Positions 9,500 to 23,762 of a stretch of DNA of 56,440 bases are shown piece by piece; the stretch's first letter is position 1; each line of letters opens with the position of its first letter. Below the pieces are notes generated by a model that saw only the letters and a list, made by a program, of their open reading frames with translations, made no database searches and was not told the origin of the DNA. A program made the translations under genes and the position numbers. This DNA is from Campylobacterota bacterium. Its GTDB lineage: Bacteria > Campylobacterota > Campylobacteria > Campylobacterales > Nitratiruptoraceae. The stretch spans positions 1 to 56,440 of the forward strand of contig PUXX01000021.1 in assembly GCA_009659895.1 (NCBI GenBank), given 5' to 3'.

Positions 9500-10027
9500 T
9501 TATCGTAAAAAATCTTTTAAAATGGACCACTGGGCCCTCTTTTCCTCAAACGAGACCTTTTGGAAAGCTGGTGAGGGTGAGAGGAGATAGTGTCTTGGAA
9601 TCTGAAGATGGTGAAAGTTTCGCTCAAAGAGTTCTTGAGACTTTCTTCCGGTAAAGAAGATCGCTTCGATATTGGGATACTTTTTCAAGAGTCCTTCGAT
9701 ATCGTTGATCTGGATATTTTTAAGGGAGCTATCTAGTGAGTTTTGGCGGCTGCACCCCTTGACCATATCCCATAAGGCGATCCTGTGTCTGCGTAAAAAA
9801 GAGATCTTTTGATCGATACTTTTAGGAGTCTCCTCATCAAAAAGGGATGCTAAAAGCCTCCAAAACTGATTTTGGGGATGGGCGTAATAAAAACTCTTCT
9901 CAAAAGATTTGACACTGGGAAAAGTCCCTAATATGAGGACCTTGGAGTCATTGTCGATGATGGGATCAAAAGGATGGGAAAGAGTTTGGGGGCTACAGCC
10001 CCCTGAAGCGTTATTCGACTTCCGCAT
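9500..10027 (-). CDS. DNA-deoxyinosine glycosylase / uracil-DNA glycosylase superfamily (HDG type)
   Basis: [25 protein letters not shown]...[12 protein letters not shown]...ALWDMV...; likely start M34 of the 9500..10126 ORF, overlapping the dnaK stop. Confidence 0.8.
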   Translation of the reverse strand: MRKSNNASGGCSPQTLSHPFDPIIDNDSKVLILGTFPSVKSFEKSFYYAHPQNQFWRLLASLFDEETPKSIDQKISFLRRHRIALWDMVKGCSRQNSLDSSLKNIQINDIEGLLKKYPNIEAIFFTGRKSQELFERNFHHLQIPRHYLLSPSPAFQKVSFEEKRAQWSILKDFLR

Positions 10028-11906
10028 CGATGACTTCGTCGTCACCGCCACTCTTTTTGTTCTGATCCGAAGAGGCGCCACCGCCAGCCTCACCGCCTTG
10101 CTCTTTTTTGTACATCGCTTCGGCAAGCTTGTGACTTACTTGCGTAAGCGCCTGGACTTTGGCCTCGATCTGCTCTTTGGTGGCGTTTTCATCTTTGAGC
10201 GTCTCTTTGAGATCGTTCAAAGCAGCCTCAATCGCCGCTCTATCTTCGGCGCTGATAGCATCGCCCACCTCTTTGAGGCTCTTTTCGGTCTGATAGGCAA
10301 GCGCATCGGCTTGGTTGCGGGCTTCGATAAGCTCACGTCGTTTCTTGTCCTCTTCTTTGTGGGCTTCGGCTTCTTGGATCATCTTTTGGATCTCCTCTTC
10401 GCTTAGCCCGCTCGATCCTGTGATCTTGATCTCTTGCTCTTTACCGGTCGCCTTGTCTTTGGCGCTCACGGTCAAGATACCGTTGGCGTCGATATCGAAG
10501 GTCACTTCAATTTGAGGCACACCTCTAGGAGCCGGTGGGATCCCTTCAAGTGTGAATTGACCCAGTGATTTGTTGTCTTTGGCCATCTCACGCTCACCTT
10601 GGAGCACGTGGATGGTGACCGCCGGCTGATTATCCTCGGCAGTGCTAAAGATCTGGGTCTTCTTCACAGGAATCGTAGTCCCTTTTTCGATGATCTTGGT
10701 CATGACACCACCAAGAGTCTCGATACCCAAGCTAAGAGGTGTGACATCGAGCAAGAGTACGTCTTTGACATCACCCTTGAGGACCGCTCCTTGGATAGCA
10801 GCACCGATAGCCACCACTTCGTCAGGGTTGACGGACTTGTTGGGCTCTTTGCCAAAGAACTCTTTGACTTTTCTTTGCACAAGTGGAATTCTCGTACTTC
10901 CACCTACCAAGATCACCTCATTGACCTCCTCTTTGCTAAGACCGGAGTCTTTGAGGACATTGGCCGCGATCTCGATGGTCTTGTCCACGAGATCTTCGAT
11001 GAGGCTTTCAAACTTCGCTCTGGTGAGCTTTTTGACCAGGTGCTTCGGACCGGTCTGATCGGCTGTGATAAAAGGCAGGTTGATCTCGGTCTCCATCGCA
11101 GAGCTGAGCTCTTTTTTGGCGTTTTCGGCTGCCTCTTTGAGTCGCTGGAGCGCCATGATGTCTTGTTTGAGATCAATACCGGTCTCTTTTTTGAACTCTT
11201 CGACAAGCCAGTCGATGATTCTGTTGTCAAAGTCGTCTCCACCCAAGAAAGCGTCACCGCCGGTCGCCAATACCTCGACCACATTGTCACCGGTCTCTAG
11301 GATAGTAACGTCAAATGTACCACCACCAAGATCGTAGACGACGATTTTTTCGGCCTTTTTCTTATCAAGACCATAGGCAAGTGCCGCCGCGGTCGGTTCG
11401 TTGATAATCCGAAGGACATTGAGCCCCGCAATCGTTCCAGCCTCTTTCGTCGCCTTTCTTTGAGCGTCGTTGAAATAGGCAGGCACGGTAATGACCGCTT
11501 CGGTGATCTCTTGGCCAAGATAGGCTTCGGCGTCCTCTTTGAGCTTCATCAAGATCTTGGCACTGATCTCTTGTGGAGTGTAGACCTTGCCGTCCACCTC
11601 TACCGCACATGCACCATTTCGATCGACGATCTTGTATGGAAGGCGCTTCTTGGCCTCTTGGGCCTGGGGCTCGTTACACATCATCCCCATGATTCGCTTG
11701 ACGCTGTAGATGGTGCGCTCTGGGTTGGTGATCATCTGTCGCTTGGCAGGATCACCTACTAGCACTTCACCTTTGTCGGTAAAAGCCACGACAGATGGTG
11801 TGGTGTTTTTCCCCTCTTTGTTGGGGATCACCTTCGCCTCTTTCCCCTCATAAATCGCCATACATGAGTTTGTTGTCCCTAAGTCTATACCCAATACTTT
11901 GCTCAT
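10011..11906 (-). CDS. dnaK: Molecular chaperone DnaK
   Basis: [21 protein letters not shown]... full-length Hsp70; start at third codon of the supplied ORF. Confidence 0.99.
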   Translation of the reverse strand: MSKVLGIDLGTTNSCMAIYEGKEAKVIPNKEGKNTTPSVVAFTDKGEVLVGDPAKRQMITNPERTIYSVKRIMGMMCNEPQAQEAKKRLPYKIVDRNGACAVEVDGKVYTPQEISAKILMKLKEDAEAYLGQEITEAVITVPAYFNDAQRKATKEAGTIAGLNVLRIINEPTAAALAYGLDKKKAEKIVVYDLGGGTFDVTILETGDNVVEVLATGGDAFLGGDDFDNRIIDWLVEEFKKETGIDLKQDIMALQRLKEAAENAKKELSSAMETEINLPFITADQTGPKHLVKKLTRAKFESLIEDLVDKTIEIAANVLKDSGLSKEEVNEVILVGGSTRIPLVQRKVKEFFGKEPNKSVNPDEVVAIGAAIQGAVLKGDVKDVLLLDVTPLSLGIETLGGVMTKIIEKGTTIPVKKTQIFSTAEDNQPAVTIHVLQGEREMAKDNKSLGQFTLEGIPPAPRGVPQIEVTFDIDANGILTVSAKDKATGKEQEIKITGSSGLSEEEIQKMIQEAEAHKEEDKKRRELIEARNQADALAYQTEKSLKEVGDAISAEDRAAIEAALNDLKETLKDENATKEQIEAKVQALTQVSHKLAEAMYKKEQGGEAGGGASSDQNKKSGGDDEVIDAEVE

Positions 11907-11975
11907 TGTCACTCCTTTTGCTGTTTTTCGAAATTATAGTTATTTTGGCTCAAAATATCTGCTACCAAAGTTGCA

Positions 11976-12509
11976 CTATTTGGCGACGCTTACTTTGGCA
12001 GGCCGCAAGATACGCTCTTTGTATTTGTATCCTTTTTGGATGACCTGGACGATCTCTCCCGCGTTCTTCTTAGCATCATCCACTTGAAGGATCGCTTCGT
12101 GAAGATGAGGATTGAACTCTCCTCCCTCTTCGATCTCGATCACTTCGATGCCGTTCTTTTTGAAGGCTTTGATAAATTGATCGATGGTAAGCTCGATCCC
12201 TTTTTTGAGCTCCTCGACCGCCTCTTCGGCGTTGAGGTTTTCATTGCTCACCACCGCCAAAGCCATATCAAGACTATCAAGGGCTGGCAAAAGATCTTGG
12301 GCGAATTTCTCCAGCGCATACTCGATGGCTTGGATCTTCTCTCGCTCCAAGCGCTTTTTGGTATTTTCAAAATCGGCATGGACTCTTAGATACTTCTCTT
12401 CCCACTCCTTAAGCTGCTCTTGACACTCCTGGAGCTTTTGCTCTAGCTCCTCGCAAGAGTGTTTTTGCTGCTCTTTGTGCTCTTTTTGGCTCTGTTTTTT
12501 TTGTGCCAT
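11976..12509 (-). CDS. grpE: Nucleotide exchange factor GrpE
   Basis: YLRVHADFENTKKRLEREK..., C-terminal VIQKGYKYKERILRPAKVSVAK; between hrcA and dnaK. Confidence 0.97.
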   Translation of the reverse strand: MAQKKQSQKEHKEQQKHSCEELEQKLQECQEQLKEWEEKYLRVHADFENTKKRLEREKIQAIEYALEKFAQDLLPALDSLDMALAVVSNENLNAEEAVEELKKGIELTIDQFIKAFKKNGIEVIEIEEGGEFNPHLHEAILQVDDAKKNAGEIVQVIQKGYKYKERILRPAKVSVAK

Positions 12510-12512
12510 GGT

Positions 12513-13289
12513 TCACTCCTTGTCTAGATTTTTCAAAAAGGCGCAGTAATCTTTGTGCAACTCTCCTAGCAACAATACCTCAGCCCTCTTCTCGCTTATG
12601 ACGAAAAATTTGTAGCTTAGGTACTTTCCCTCAAATCTGAGCCCAGGCTTCTCCCAAGCGAGCCTGCGACCCTTGACAATATCGACTAGATTGGCCTTCG
12701 CCCAGCTACTATCTGCCACTCCTAGCCTCAGCAGCTCTTCAAGATTGTAGAGCTCAAACTCCTCCGTAGCGAAGGATTTGATCTTTTGGCCTGCGGCCAT
12801 CAGCCCTACACTCATACAGTGTTCGGCCACATCCAAAGCCTCTTTGCCCACCAGCGAGTCAAGAAACTTTTCCACCTTTTCATTATACGCTAAAATGAGC
12901 TCCTCGTCACCAAATACCACGACCAAAAAGCGATTGTCGTAATTTTGCACCTCTTGAAGAGGAGCCCTTTTGTAGCGACTATACTCACATACCACTTCAT
13001 AGCGGTCTGCTAGGGCCTCAAGATCTGGAAAGGAGCGCAGACGAAAGGTCCGCTTCCTAAGACGTGCCCTCCAGTATTGGCGCAAAGATTTTTGGCTAGG
13101 AATGCGTCCACTGCTGATATGGCGCTTTTGGAGATAGCCATTTTGGGTCAGTTGCTTGAAATAGTAGCGTATCGTCGCACTTGAGAGCGTGATGGGCAGA
13201 TGCTCTTGAAGCTGCTTTGAGCTTACCGGCTCTTGCGTCTTGAGATACTCCTCGATCACACCCTCTAAGACGATATGCCTCTTTTGCAT
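12513..13289 (-). CDS. hrcA: Heat-inducible transcription repressor HrcA
   Basis: N-terminal winged helix (LEGVIEEYLKTQEPVSSKQLQEHLPITLSSATIRYYFKQLTQNGYL), first gene of the hrcA-grpE-dnaK operon. Confidence 0.9.
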   Translation of the reverse strand: MQKRHIVLEGVIEEYLKTQEPVSSKQLQEHLPITLSSATIRYYFKQLTQNGYLQKRHISSGRIPSQKSLRQYWRARLRKRTFRLRSFPDLEALADRYEVVCEYSRYKRAPLQEVQNYDNRFLVVVFGDEELILAYNEKVEKFLDSLVGKEALDVAEHCMSVGLMAAGQKIKSFATEEFELYNLEELLRLGVADSSWAKANLVDIVKGRRLAWEKPGLRFEGKYLSYKFFVISEKRAEVLLLGELHKDYCAFLKNLDKE

Positions 13290-13316
13290 TTAGCACTCAC
13301 CTCTTCCTTTTGCTGA
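13290..13316 (-). promoter_or_regulatory. CIRCE-like HrcA operator (one perfect arm, one degenerate arm)
   Basis: Minus strand TCAGCAAAA-GGAAGAGGT-GAGTGCTAA directly before the ATG; consensus TTAGCACTC-N9-GAGTGCTAA. Confidence 0.65.
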
Positions 13317-13320
13317 GGAT

Positions 13321-13350
13321 ATTATACAATATTGAGTGAAGTAGTGTCAA
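13321..13350 (-). promoter_or_regulatory. Sigma70 promoter of hrcA-grpE-dnaK
   Basis: Minus strand TTGACA (13350-13345) - 18 nt - TATAAT (13326-13321), both hexamers exact consensus. Confidence 0.85.
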
Positions 13351-13483
13351 GTTTATTAAGCTCAATGGGTTAGCTGACAAAAATGGCAGCGATATATCCA
13401 GATCTGAAGGAAAGATCAAAAGGAAAAACAGCAATGGATTTTAGGGAAAAATATTGATGAAGAAAATGGGGAGGAAGAAGAGG

Positions 13484-13753
13484 TTACCCTCTAATTCCTA
13501 GCTCTTTGATCACTTGAGTATATTTGTCGTAATCTTTTTTCTTGAGGTATCGTAGAAGTCTCTTTCTCTGTCCTACAAGCTTCAAAAGACCAAGTCTGGA
13601 TGAGTGATCTTTTTTGTGCTCTTTGAGATGCTCGGTAAGATAGTTGATCCTCTCGCTAAGAAGGGCGATCTGAACCGCCGGACTGCCTGTGTCACCTTCA
13701 TGCTCTGCGAATTTGGAGATGATCTCCTGCTTCTTCGCCGAATCCAAAGCCAT
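13484..13753 (-). CDS. rpsO: 30S ribosomal protein S15
   Basis: [70 protein letters not shown]. Confidence 0.99.
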   Translation of the reverse strand: MALDSAKKQEIISKFAEHEGDTGSPAVQIALLSERINYLTEHLKEHKKDHSSRLGLLKLVGQRKRLLRYLKKKDYDKYTQVIKELGIRG

Positions 13754-13835
13754 GATAGCCTCCTGATTGGTCTAAATTTTGTGAATGGCAATTATAGCTA
13801 AAAAAGTCTCATTTGCAAAACTCAAGAGAAATCAC

Positions 13836-13863
13836 CCTATAAATAGGATAAATTTAGTATAAT
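13836..13863 (+). promoter_or_regulatory. Promoter/operator region of Rrf2 regulator: palindrome CCTAT-AA-ATAGG and -10 TATAAT
   Basis: CCTATAAATAGG at 13836-13847, TATAAT at 13858-13863, gene start 13891. Confidence 0.5.
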
Positions 13864-13890
13864 TTCAAAAAAGAATATAAAGGCCTATGG

Positions 13891-14292
13891 ATGCTATTTA
13901 CACGAGCCACGGAATATGCTCTTTTGGCGCTGGTGATCATCGCAAAAGAGAACAAGCCCTTGGGTACCGACTATCTCTCAAAAAGGCTCAATATCTCACG
14001 AAGTTTTTTGGCCAAGATCTTGCAAAATCTGGCCAAAAAGAAGATCTTGGTCTCCTACAAAGGAGCGACAGGAGGATTCATGCTGGCACGCCCCGCTCAC
14101 AATATCTCCATCAAAGAGATCACCGACGCAGCTGAGGGGCGGGGGGTAGCCATCTTCGACTGCGCCCCGGATCAAGCCTGCTGTCCTAGCAATCAAGGGG
14201 ACTTTTGTACACTCTGGCCCTTTTTGAACAGACTTCAAACGAAGGTCGACACCTTTTTGCAAGAGCTTAGCCTCAAAGATATCATGGAGTAG
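13891..14292 (+). CDS. Rrf2 family transcriptional regulator with cluster-binding Cys motif
   Basis: MLFTRATEYALLALVIIAKENKPLGTDYLSKRLNISRSFLAKILQNLAKKKILVSYKGATGGFML; FDCAPDQACCPSNQGDFC. Confidence 0.93.
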   Translation: MLFTRATEYALLALVIIAKENKPLGTDYLSKRLNISRSFLAKILQNLAKKKILVSYKGATGGFMLARPAHNISIKEITDAAEGRGVAIFDCAPDQACCPSNQGDFCTLWPFLNRLQTKVDTFLQELSLKDIME

Positions 14293-14294
14293 CA

Positions 14295-15302
14295 ATGGCA
14301 TTTTATCATCTCTCACATACCGACCTGGATGGCTATACCTGCCAATACATCACAAAACAGCTCTACCCCCAGGGGCGCTTTTTTAACGCCAACTATGGAG
14401 AAGAGGTGCAAGTGCGTATCGATCAGATCCTAGATCTCATCGCACAAGAGCAAGAGCCCTCCCTCTTTCTCATCACCGATCTCAACCTCAACGACCATGA
14501 AGCTAGCTATCTCGATCAAAAGATCAAAAAGCTTGAGAGCGTGGAGCTCATGCTCCTAGATCACCACGCCTCTGGACTAGAGACCTCTTTGGGCTATGGA
14601 TGGTACCATCTGGATGTGACCAAATCGGCCTCCTTGATCACCTTTGAGCGATTCAAAAAAGAGAGCATAACCCATCTAGAGCCTCTTGTAAGGGCGGTCA
14701 ACGCCGTGGATATCTGGCTTCAAGAAGATCGGCTCTTTGAATTTGGCAAAGTGCTGATGCGGCTGGTGGATGAGGCCAAGGAGATCAATCGCTACACCTT
14801 CAACGAAGACTCCATAGCCTACAAACACGCCATGCTCCAAAGCGCTCTGCCATATTTGGAGCGACCAGACGGTCATATCGCCCTGGACGATGATCTATGC
14901 AAGATCAAAAAGGCCCACTTCCTCCAAGATGGTGCCGATACGTTGGACAACCTCCTTACAGCCCACATCCTCAAACTCCTAGCCTCTCAAAAGGAGCGTA
15001 TGAGTATCTCTTTTCAAGAGTACAAAGGGATCCTCACCTACGGTATTCAAAATAGCTCTATCGTGGGCAACGCCTTTTTAAAAGCCAATCCAGATTTTCA
15101 CTTTTTCATGAATGTCAGCCCAAGAGGGACCTTTAGTCTTAGAGCCGATAACAAAATGGACGTGAGCAAAATGGCTCAAATGATAGCTGGAGGCGGTGGC
15201 CACCCAAACGCAAGTGGTGGGAAGATCGAGGATTTTCGGGAGTTTTTTGTCTATGAGGATCTGCGCTCCTTCATCCAAGAGCTTTTAGAGCGCAAAGGAT
15301 AG
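14295..15302 (+). CDS. DHH/DHHA1 family phosphoesterase
   Basis: FYHLSHTDLDGYTCQYI, LLDHHASG, C-terminal AGGGGHPNASGG. Confidence 0.9.
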   Translation: MAFYHLSHTDLDGYTCQYITKQLYPQGRFFNANYGEEVQVRIDQILDLIAQEQEPSLFLITDLNLNDHEASYLDQKIKKLESVELMLLDHHASGLETSLGYGWYHLDVTKSASLITFERFKKESITHLEPLVRAVNAVDIWLQEDRLFEFGKVLMRLVDEAKEINRYTFNEDSIAYKHAMLQSALPYLERPDGHIALDDDLCKIKKAHFLQDGADTLDNLLTAHILKLLASQKERMSISFQEYKGILTYGIQNSSIVGNAFLKANPDFHFFMNVSPRGTFSLRADNKMDVSKMAQMIAGGGGHPNASGGKIEDFREFFVYEDLRSFIQELLERKG

Positions 15303-15303
15303 G

Positions 15304-16014
15304 CTACTTCCTGGCAAAAAAGGTAGCAAAGTTGGCCCAGCGAAAGATGGGCTCTACATAGCTAAAACCGGCATTTTTGATCATCTCCATATTCTCCTGG
15401 AGGCTAAAAGGGACCAAGACATTCTCCAGGGCCTCTCTTTTTTGGGCTATCTCAAAATCACTGTAGCCCTGGGCCTTTTTGAAGTCATAATAGATATCGA
15501 TAAGCTGTTTGTTGAGCCTTTTGTCTTCGCTGATTACCTTTTCGCTAAAGATGAAGATCCCCCCATCTTTGAGTCTATTATGGAGTGTTGCCACAAATCT
15601 CTCCCTTTTGAGCGGTCGTACGAACTGAAGCGTATAGTTGGCCACGAAGGCATCGGCCTCCAAAAAAGGATATTCCAATATATCTGCGTGGACAAACTGG
15701 ACTTCGACACCGTAGGCCTTGGCCTTTTTTTGGGATCTTTTTATCATGGCATCGGAGTTGTCCAGGCCAATAAGCTTTAGATCCTCCCTACGCAAAGCCA
15801 GATCGATCAGCAAAGAGCCAGTAGAAGAGCCAAGATCGTAGAGCCTGGCACCTTTTGGGAGATTTTTGATCAGCAGATCGATCACCAAGGCTTTGTTCTC
15901 TTTGTAAAAGGGGACACTTCGCTCGATCATATCGTCAAAGACACTGGCCACCTCCTCATCGAACTCAAACTGCTTGCCAATCGGCCTGGCAAAGAGTCTA
16001 TCTTTTGCCATCAC
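15304..16014 (-). CDS. cmoA: Carboxy-S-adenosyl-L-methionine synthase CmoA
   Basis: [34 protein letters not shown]..., [24 protein letters not shown]. Confidence 0.93.
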   Translation of the reverse strand: MMAKDRLFARPIGKQFEFDEEVASVFDDMIERSVPFYKENKALVIDLLIKNLPKGARLYDLGSSTGSLLIDLALRREDLKLIGLDNSDAMIKRSQKKAKAYGVEVQFVHADILEYPFLEADAFVANYTLQFVRPLKRERFVATLHNRLKDGGIFIFSEKVISEDKRLNKQLIDIYYDFKKAQGYSDFEIAQKREALENVLVPFSLQENMEMIKNAGFSYVEPIFRWANFATFFARK

Positions 16015-18007
16015 CCCATCCTATGGACGCTTTTGGTCTTAATCGCTCCTCGATCTTGTCCACGATATGCTCAAAATCTGCCCCGGAAGCAAAACAGCTA
16101 TCGATCGTACAGGCCATGAATCCTTTTGTATCGCTTACTTTATCATGGAGATAAGGATAGGAGATAAAAGGGATCTTGACTAGCACTTTTTGCAAAGACT
16201 CTTTTGGGGCTTTGATCATCACATCGCCGATTTTTAGACGAAAGACCGCCCTGGTGGCAGTGGGGAAGGATGCTGGGGAGTGAAAGATCAGTGCGGATTT
16301 CTCATCGATACTTTTTTTGGCGAAGCGATAGATCTTGGGATCTTCTAGCAAGATAGCTAGATCGAGCATAGCATGATACAAAGTACCTAATGCGCTACTG
16401 TAGTAGCTATCATCCAAAGGGGCGCTCAGATTGTGATCGGTGCGGCTAAAGTACCAGACCCCTTTGTCAAAAAGAGCACCTCTGGCCTCATCGAAAAGCT
16501 CCTTTGCCTTCGTGAGATAGCGTGGCTGCAGGCTCACTTCATAGGCTTTGGTCAAGGCCTTGATCATATATGCGTAGTCCTCTAGCATGCCATCTAGCTT
16601 CGCGGGGTTGTCCAGATATTTTTGATGGTGGAGTCCATTGTGTGCTAAGCTCTGGAGCAGTCTATCTAGTGAAGCTAGAGCCTCTTTTTTATAGCGATCT
16701 TGCAATACAAAAGCGTGAAGCTTGGCTTCGATATACATGGCGTTCCAGGCTGCTATGACCTTCTTGTCGATAAATGGGTAGGGTCTTTCTTGGCGCATCC
16801 GGCGCAAAAGCTCCACCACTTTTGGATCGGGAGCTTGGATGAGAGTGGGATTGGAGGCTTGACCATCAAAGGTCCCATCTGGGGTGATGCCTAGTTTGGC
16901 CAATTGGCTCTTTGGATCTTTGATACCCGCTTTTTTGAGATACTCATAGCTCTTTTGGTATTCAAAGAGGAAGTATCCCCCCTCCTCTTCGCCACTGTCG
17001 GCATCGCTTGCGCTAAAGTACAGCCCCCCGGCACCAAAACGTCTATCGATCTGATCGATAGTCTCTTGAACCACTTTGGCATAGAGGGGATCTTTGGTAA
17101 TAGTATAGGCTTTGGTATAGACTCTGATGAGCTCTGCATTGGTGTAGAGCATCTTCTCAAAGTGGGGAATCTGCCACTTGCGATCGGTGGTGTAGCGGAA
17201 AAAGCCCCCCTCGATCTGATCGTATATCCCCCCTTTGGCCATCTTGGTCAAGGTCATCAGTGCCATATCCAAAGCCTCTTTCTCTTTGGTGATCAAGTAG
17301 ATATCCAAAAGCAGCTCTATGGTCGAAGGCTGAGGAAATTTGATCTTTTTGCTAAAGCCGCCGTATATTGGATCGTAGCGCTCCTTGAGCTCTTGGAGAG
17401 CCTTTTGAGCTAGCCCCATATCCAGCTGTACCGGCACATAACGGGCATTGAGCCTCTCATCCACCATCTTGAGCACCGCTTCGCCCCTTTTTTGCAAATA
17501 GGCTCTTTGCTCTTTGTAGGCTTTGGCCAAAACAGGCAAGATCGTTTTGAGCCCCTTGACCCCGTAGCCATCCTCTGGTGGAATATAGGTAGCGCTAAAA
17601 AAGGGCTTTTTATCTTCGGTCATGATAATGGTCAAAGGCCACCCACCGCTTCTTTGATGCATCACCTCATAGACTGTTTGGTAGTATCTGTCTAGATCTG
17701 GCCTCTCCTCTTTGTCCACTTTAATAGGGATGAAGTTGTCATTGATCAGCTTGGCGATCTCCTCGTTCTCAAAGGATTCTCGCTCCATCACATGGCACCA
17801 GTGGCATGTGGAGTATCCTATGGACAAGAAAATGGGCTTATGCTCCTTTTTGGCCTTCTCAAAAGCTTTTGGCCCCCAAGGAAGCCAATTGACGGGATTG
17901 TGGGCATGCTGACGAAGATAGGGGGACTCTTCGAAGATGAGCTCATTAGTGTGCTCTTTTGCAAAGAGCACCGTCAACGCCAAGATAATCCATAACAACC
18001 TCTTCAT
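15998..18007 (-). CDS. Exported thioredoxin domain-containing protein, YyaL/DUF255 family (paralogue of 4538..6454)
   Basis: Signal peptide [16 protein letters not shown] then [33 protein letters not shown]...[10 protein letters not shown]. Confidence 0.92.
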   Translation of the reverse strand: MKRLLWIILALTVLFAKEHTNELIFEESPYLRQHAHNPVNWLPWGPKAFEKAKKEHKPIFLSIGYSTCHWCHVMERESFENEEIAKLINDNFIPIKVDKEERPDLDRYYQTVYEVMHQRSGGWPLTIIMTEDKKPFFSATYIPPEDGYGVKGLKTILPVLAKAYKEQRAYLQKRGEAVLKMVDERLNARYVPVQLDMGLAQKALQELKERYDPIYGGFSKKIKFPQPSTIELLLDIYLITKEKEALDMALMTLTKMAKGGIYDQIEGGFFRYTTDRKWQIPHFEKMLYTNAELIRVYTKAYTITKDPLYAKVVQETIDQIDRRFGAGGLYFSASDADSGEEEGGYFLFEYQKSYEYLKKAGIKDPKSQLAKLGITPDGTFDGQASNPTLIQAPDPKVVELLRRMRQERPYPFIDKKVIAAWNAMYIEAKLHAFVLQDRYKKEALASLDRLLQSLAHNGLHHQKYLDNPAKLDGMLEDYAYMIKALTKAYEVSLQPRYLTKAKELFDEARGALFDKGVWYFSRTDHNLSAPLDDSYYSSALGTLYHAMLDLAILLEDPKIYRFAKKSIDEKSALIFHSPASFPTATRAVFRLKIGDVMIKAPKESLQKVLVKIPFISYPYLHDKVSDTKGFMACTIDSCFASGADFEHIVDKIEERLRPKASIGWGDGKR

Positions 18008-18786
18008 CCAACACCTCTTTCGCTTTTTTGATATCGTGCTCTATCTGTTTTTTGAGATCTTGCAATCTCTTATAGACTCTGTTTGGTCTTAGAAATTGTA
18101 CAAAAATTATACGAACTCTTTGGGCACTAAAGATCTTGGCTCCTATGATATGGGTCTCTACACTATATGCCTGGTCGGTAGAGAGTCTCTTGCCTATGAA
18201 CGTGACACTTTTATAGCAGCGCCCATCGACGATGGCAAAGGTAGCGTAGACCCCCTCCTTTGGCAAGAGATAGCGGTCGATTTTGAGATTGAGCGTAGGG
18301 ACAAGCTCTTTTGATCCGATTCCTTGGCCTTTGATCACAGAGCCCTCTACACTATAGTAGCGTCCCAGCAGCCTGGCTGCCTGGGCCACTTTGCCCTGGA
18401 GCAGGAGCTGGCGAATGGTGCGAGAATGGATAGAGATCTCATCGACCCTGACCTCATCGACCACCTCTACTTCAAAAAAGGGCTCAAGATCTTTGGGACG
18501 GAAGCGTCGATCCTTGCCAAAGGCGAAGTCATATCCGACCACCACCCGTCGCAGATCGGGAAAAAGCTCCCGTAAAAGATGAGCGAAACCTTGAGCATCC
18601 AGATCTTTGATCTCTTCTAATTTCAAAAAATAGCATGGATAGGAGAGATATCGGCAGCGACTTCTGCCTGGCGTGAGCGTGGAGTGGCCCTTATCGATCA
18701 CCACCACCGCTCCATGTGGTCCTAGCCTCTCAAAGAGGGCCTGATGACCCAGATGCATCCCATCGAAGGCTCCGATAGCTATCGTA

Positions 18787-22631
<3,845 letters not shown>

Positions 22632-22635
<4 letters not shown>

Positions 22636-23762
22636 CGCAACGCCCTTGCTACCTCCAATGCTTGTTTATGCTCCTTGACATCATGACAGCGCACGATATC
22701 GGCCCCATTTCCTACCGCCTCCAGATGGATTGCCAGGGTCCCTGGCAGGCGCTCCTCTACCCTGGATGGGATGATTTTGTCGATCATCGACTTTCTGCTA
22801 GCCCCTACCAAGATATCATAGCCAAACTTCTTGAACTCTTGCAGATCACGAATGAGGGCGATATTGTCCTCAAGCCTCTTTCCAAACCCAATACCAGGAT
22901 CTAGCCAGATCTCCTCGATCCCAAAGGATCTGGCCCTCTCGATCCTCTCTTCGAAAAATTGGCTCACCTCCAGCACCACATCCTCATAATATGGATCGAC
23001 CTGCATCGTCTTTGGATCACCCTTTTTGTGCATGAGCACCACCGTAGCGCCAAACTGGGCTGCGATGCGGGCCACTTCGTCGTTTTCTAGGGCGGTGATG
23101 TCGTTGAGGATGCGAAAGCCTCTTTCTAAAGCGTATCTAGCCACCAAGGGGCGGTAGGTATCGATACTAAACTCCACCGACCAGCTCTTTTTACAGATCG
23201 CATCAATAAGAGGCGCTACTCTGGCCAGCTCCTCCTCCTCATCGATCTCTTCGCTTCCTGGCCTGCTGCTCATCCCCCCTATATCGATAATATCAGCCCC
23301 CTCGGCGATCATCCTCTCAATCGCCTCCAAAGCCTTGTGGCCCAAAAAGCGGCTCTTTGGATAGAAGCTATCGTCGTTGGCGTTGATGATGCCCATGATC
23401 TTGGTGGCGTGTGGAGTAGACTCTTTGAGATAGCGTCCTAGCTCCTTGGCCAAAGCCTTGAGACCAAAGGGCTGGGCAAGCTCCTTCTTGGCCAAGATCT
23501 GAATATGTTTCTTGGTACCTATGAGCAGGGCATCGACCCTTTTGTGCTGGCAGGTGACGGTACCCTTTGGGATGGCCAGATCGGCACCGATACTCAAGGC
23601 GTCCTGTTTTAAGATATTGGCAGCGCCCGTGGAGAGGTCTTTGATAAAGAAGTAGTAGATCTTTCCCTTTTGGGCCATGATCTCAATCCCTGGCCTATCC
23701 ACATCCAGATCTCTCATGATCCTGGCGATATCGGCTCTATCACCCACTCTTCGTATTTTCAT
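22632..23762 (-). CDS. folP: Dihydropteroate synthase, epsilonproteobacterial long form
   Basis: 376 aa; MGIINANDDSF, ADIIDIGGMSSRPG, LDPGIGFGKRLEDN, GASRKSMI; roughly 110-aa N-terminal extension. Confidence 0.93.

Noticed and set aside
10599-11300. 233-aa ORF antisense to dnaK
   Set aside because: Shadow of the DnaK frame.
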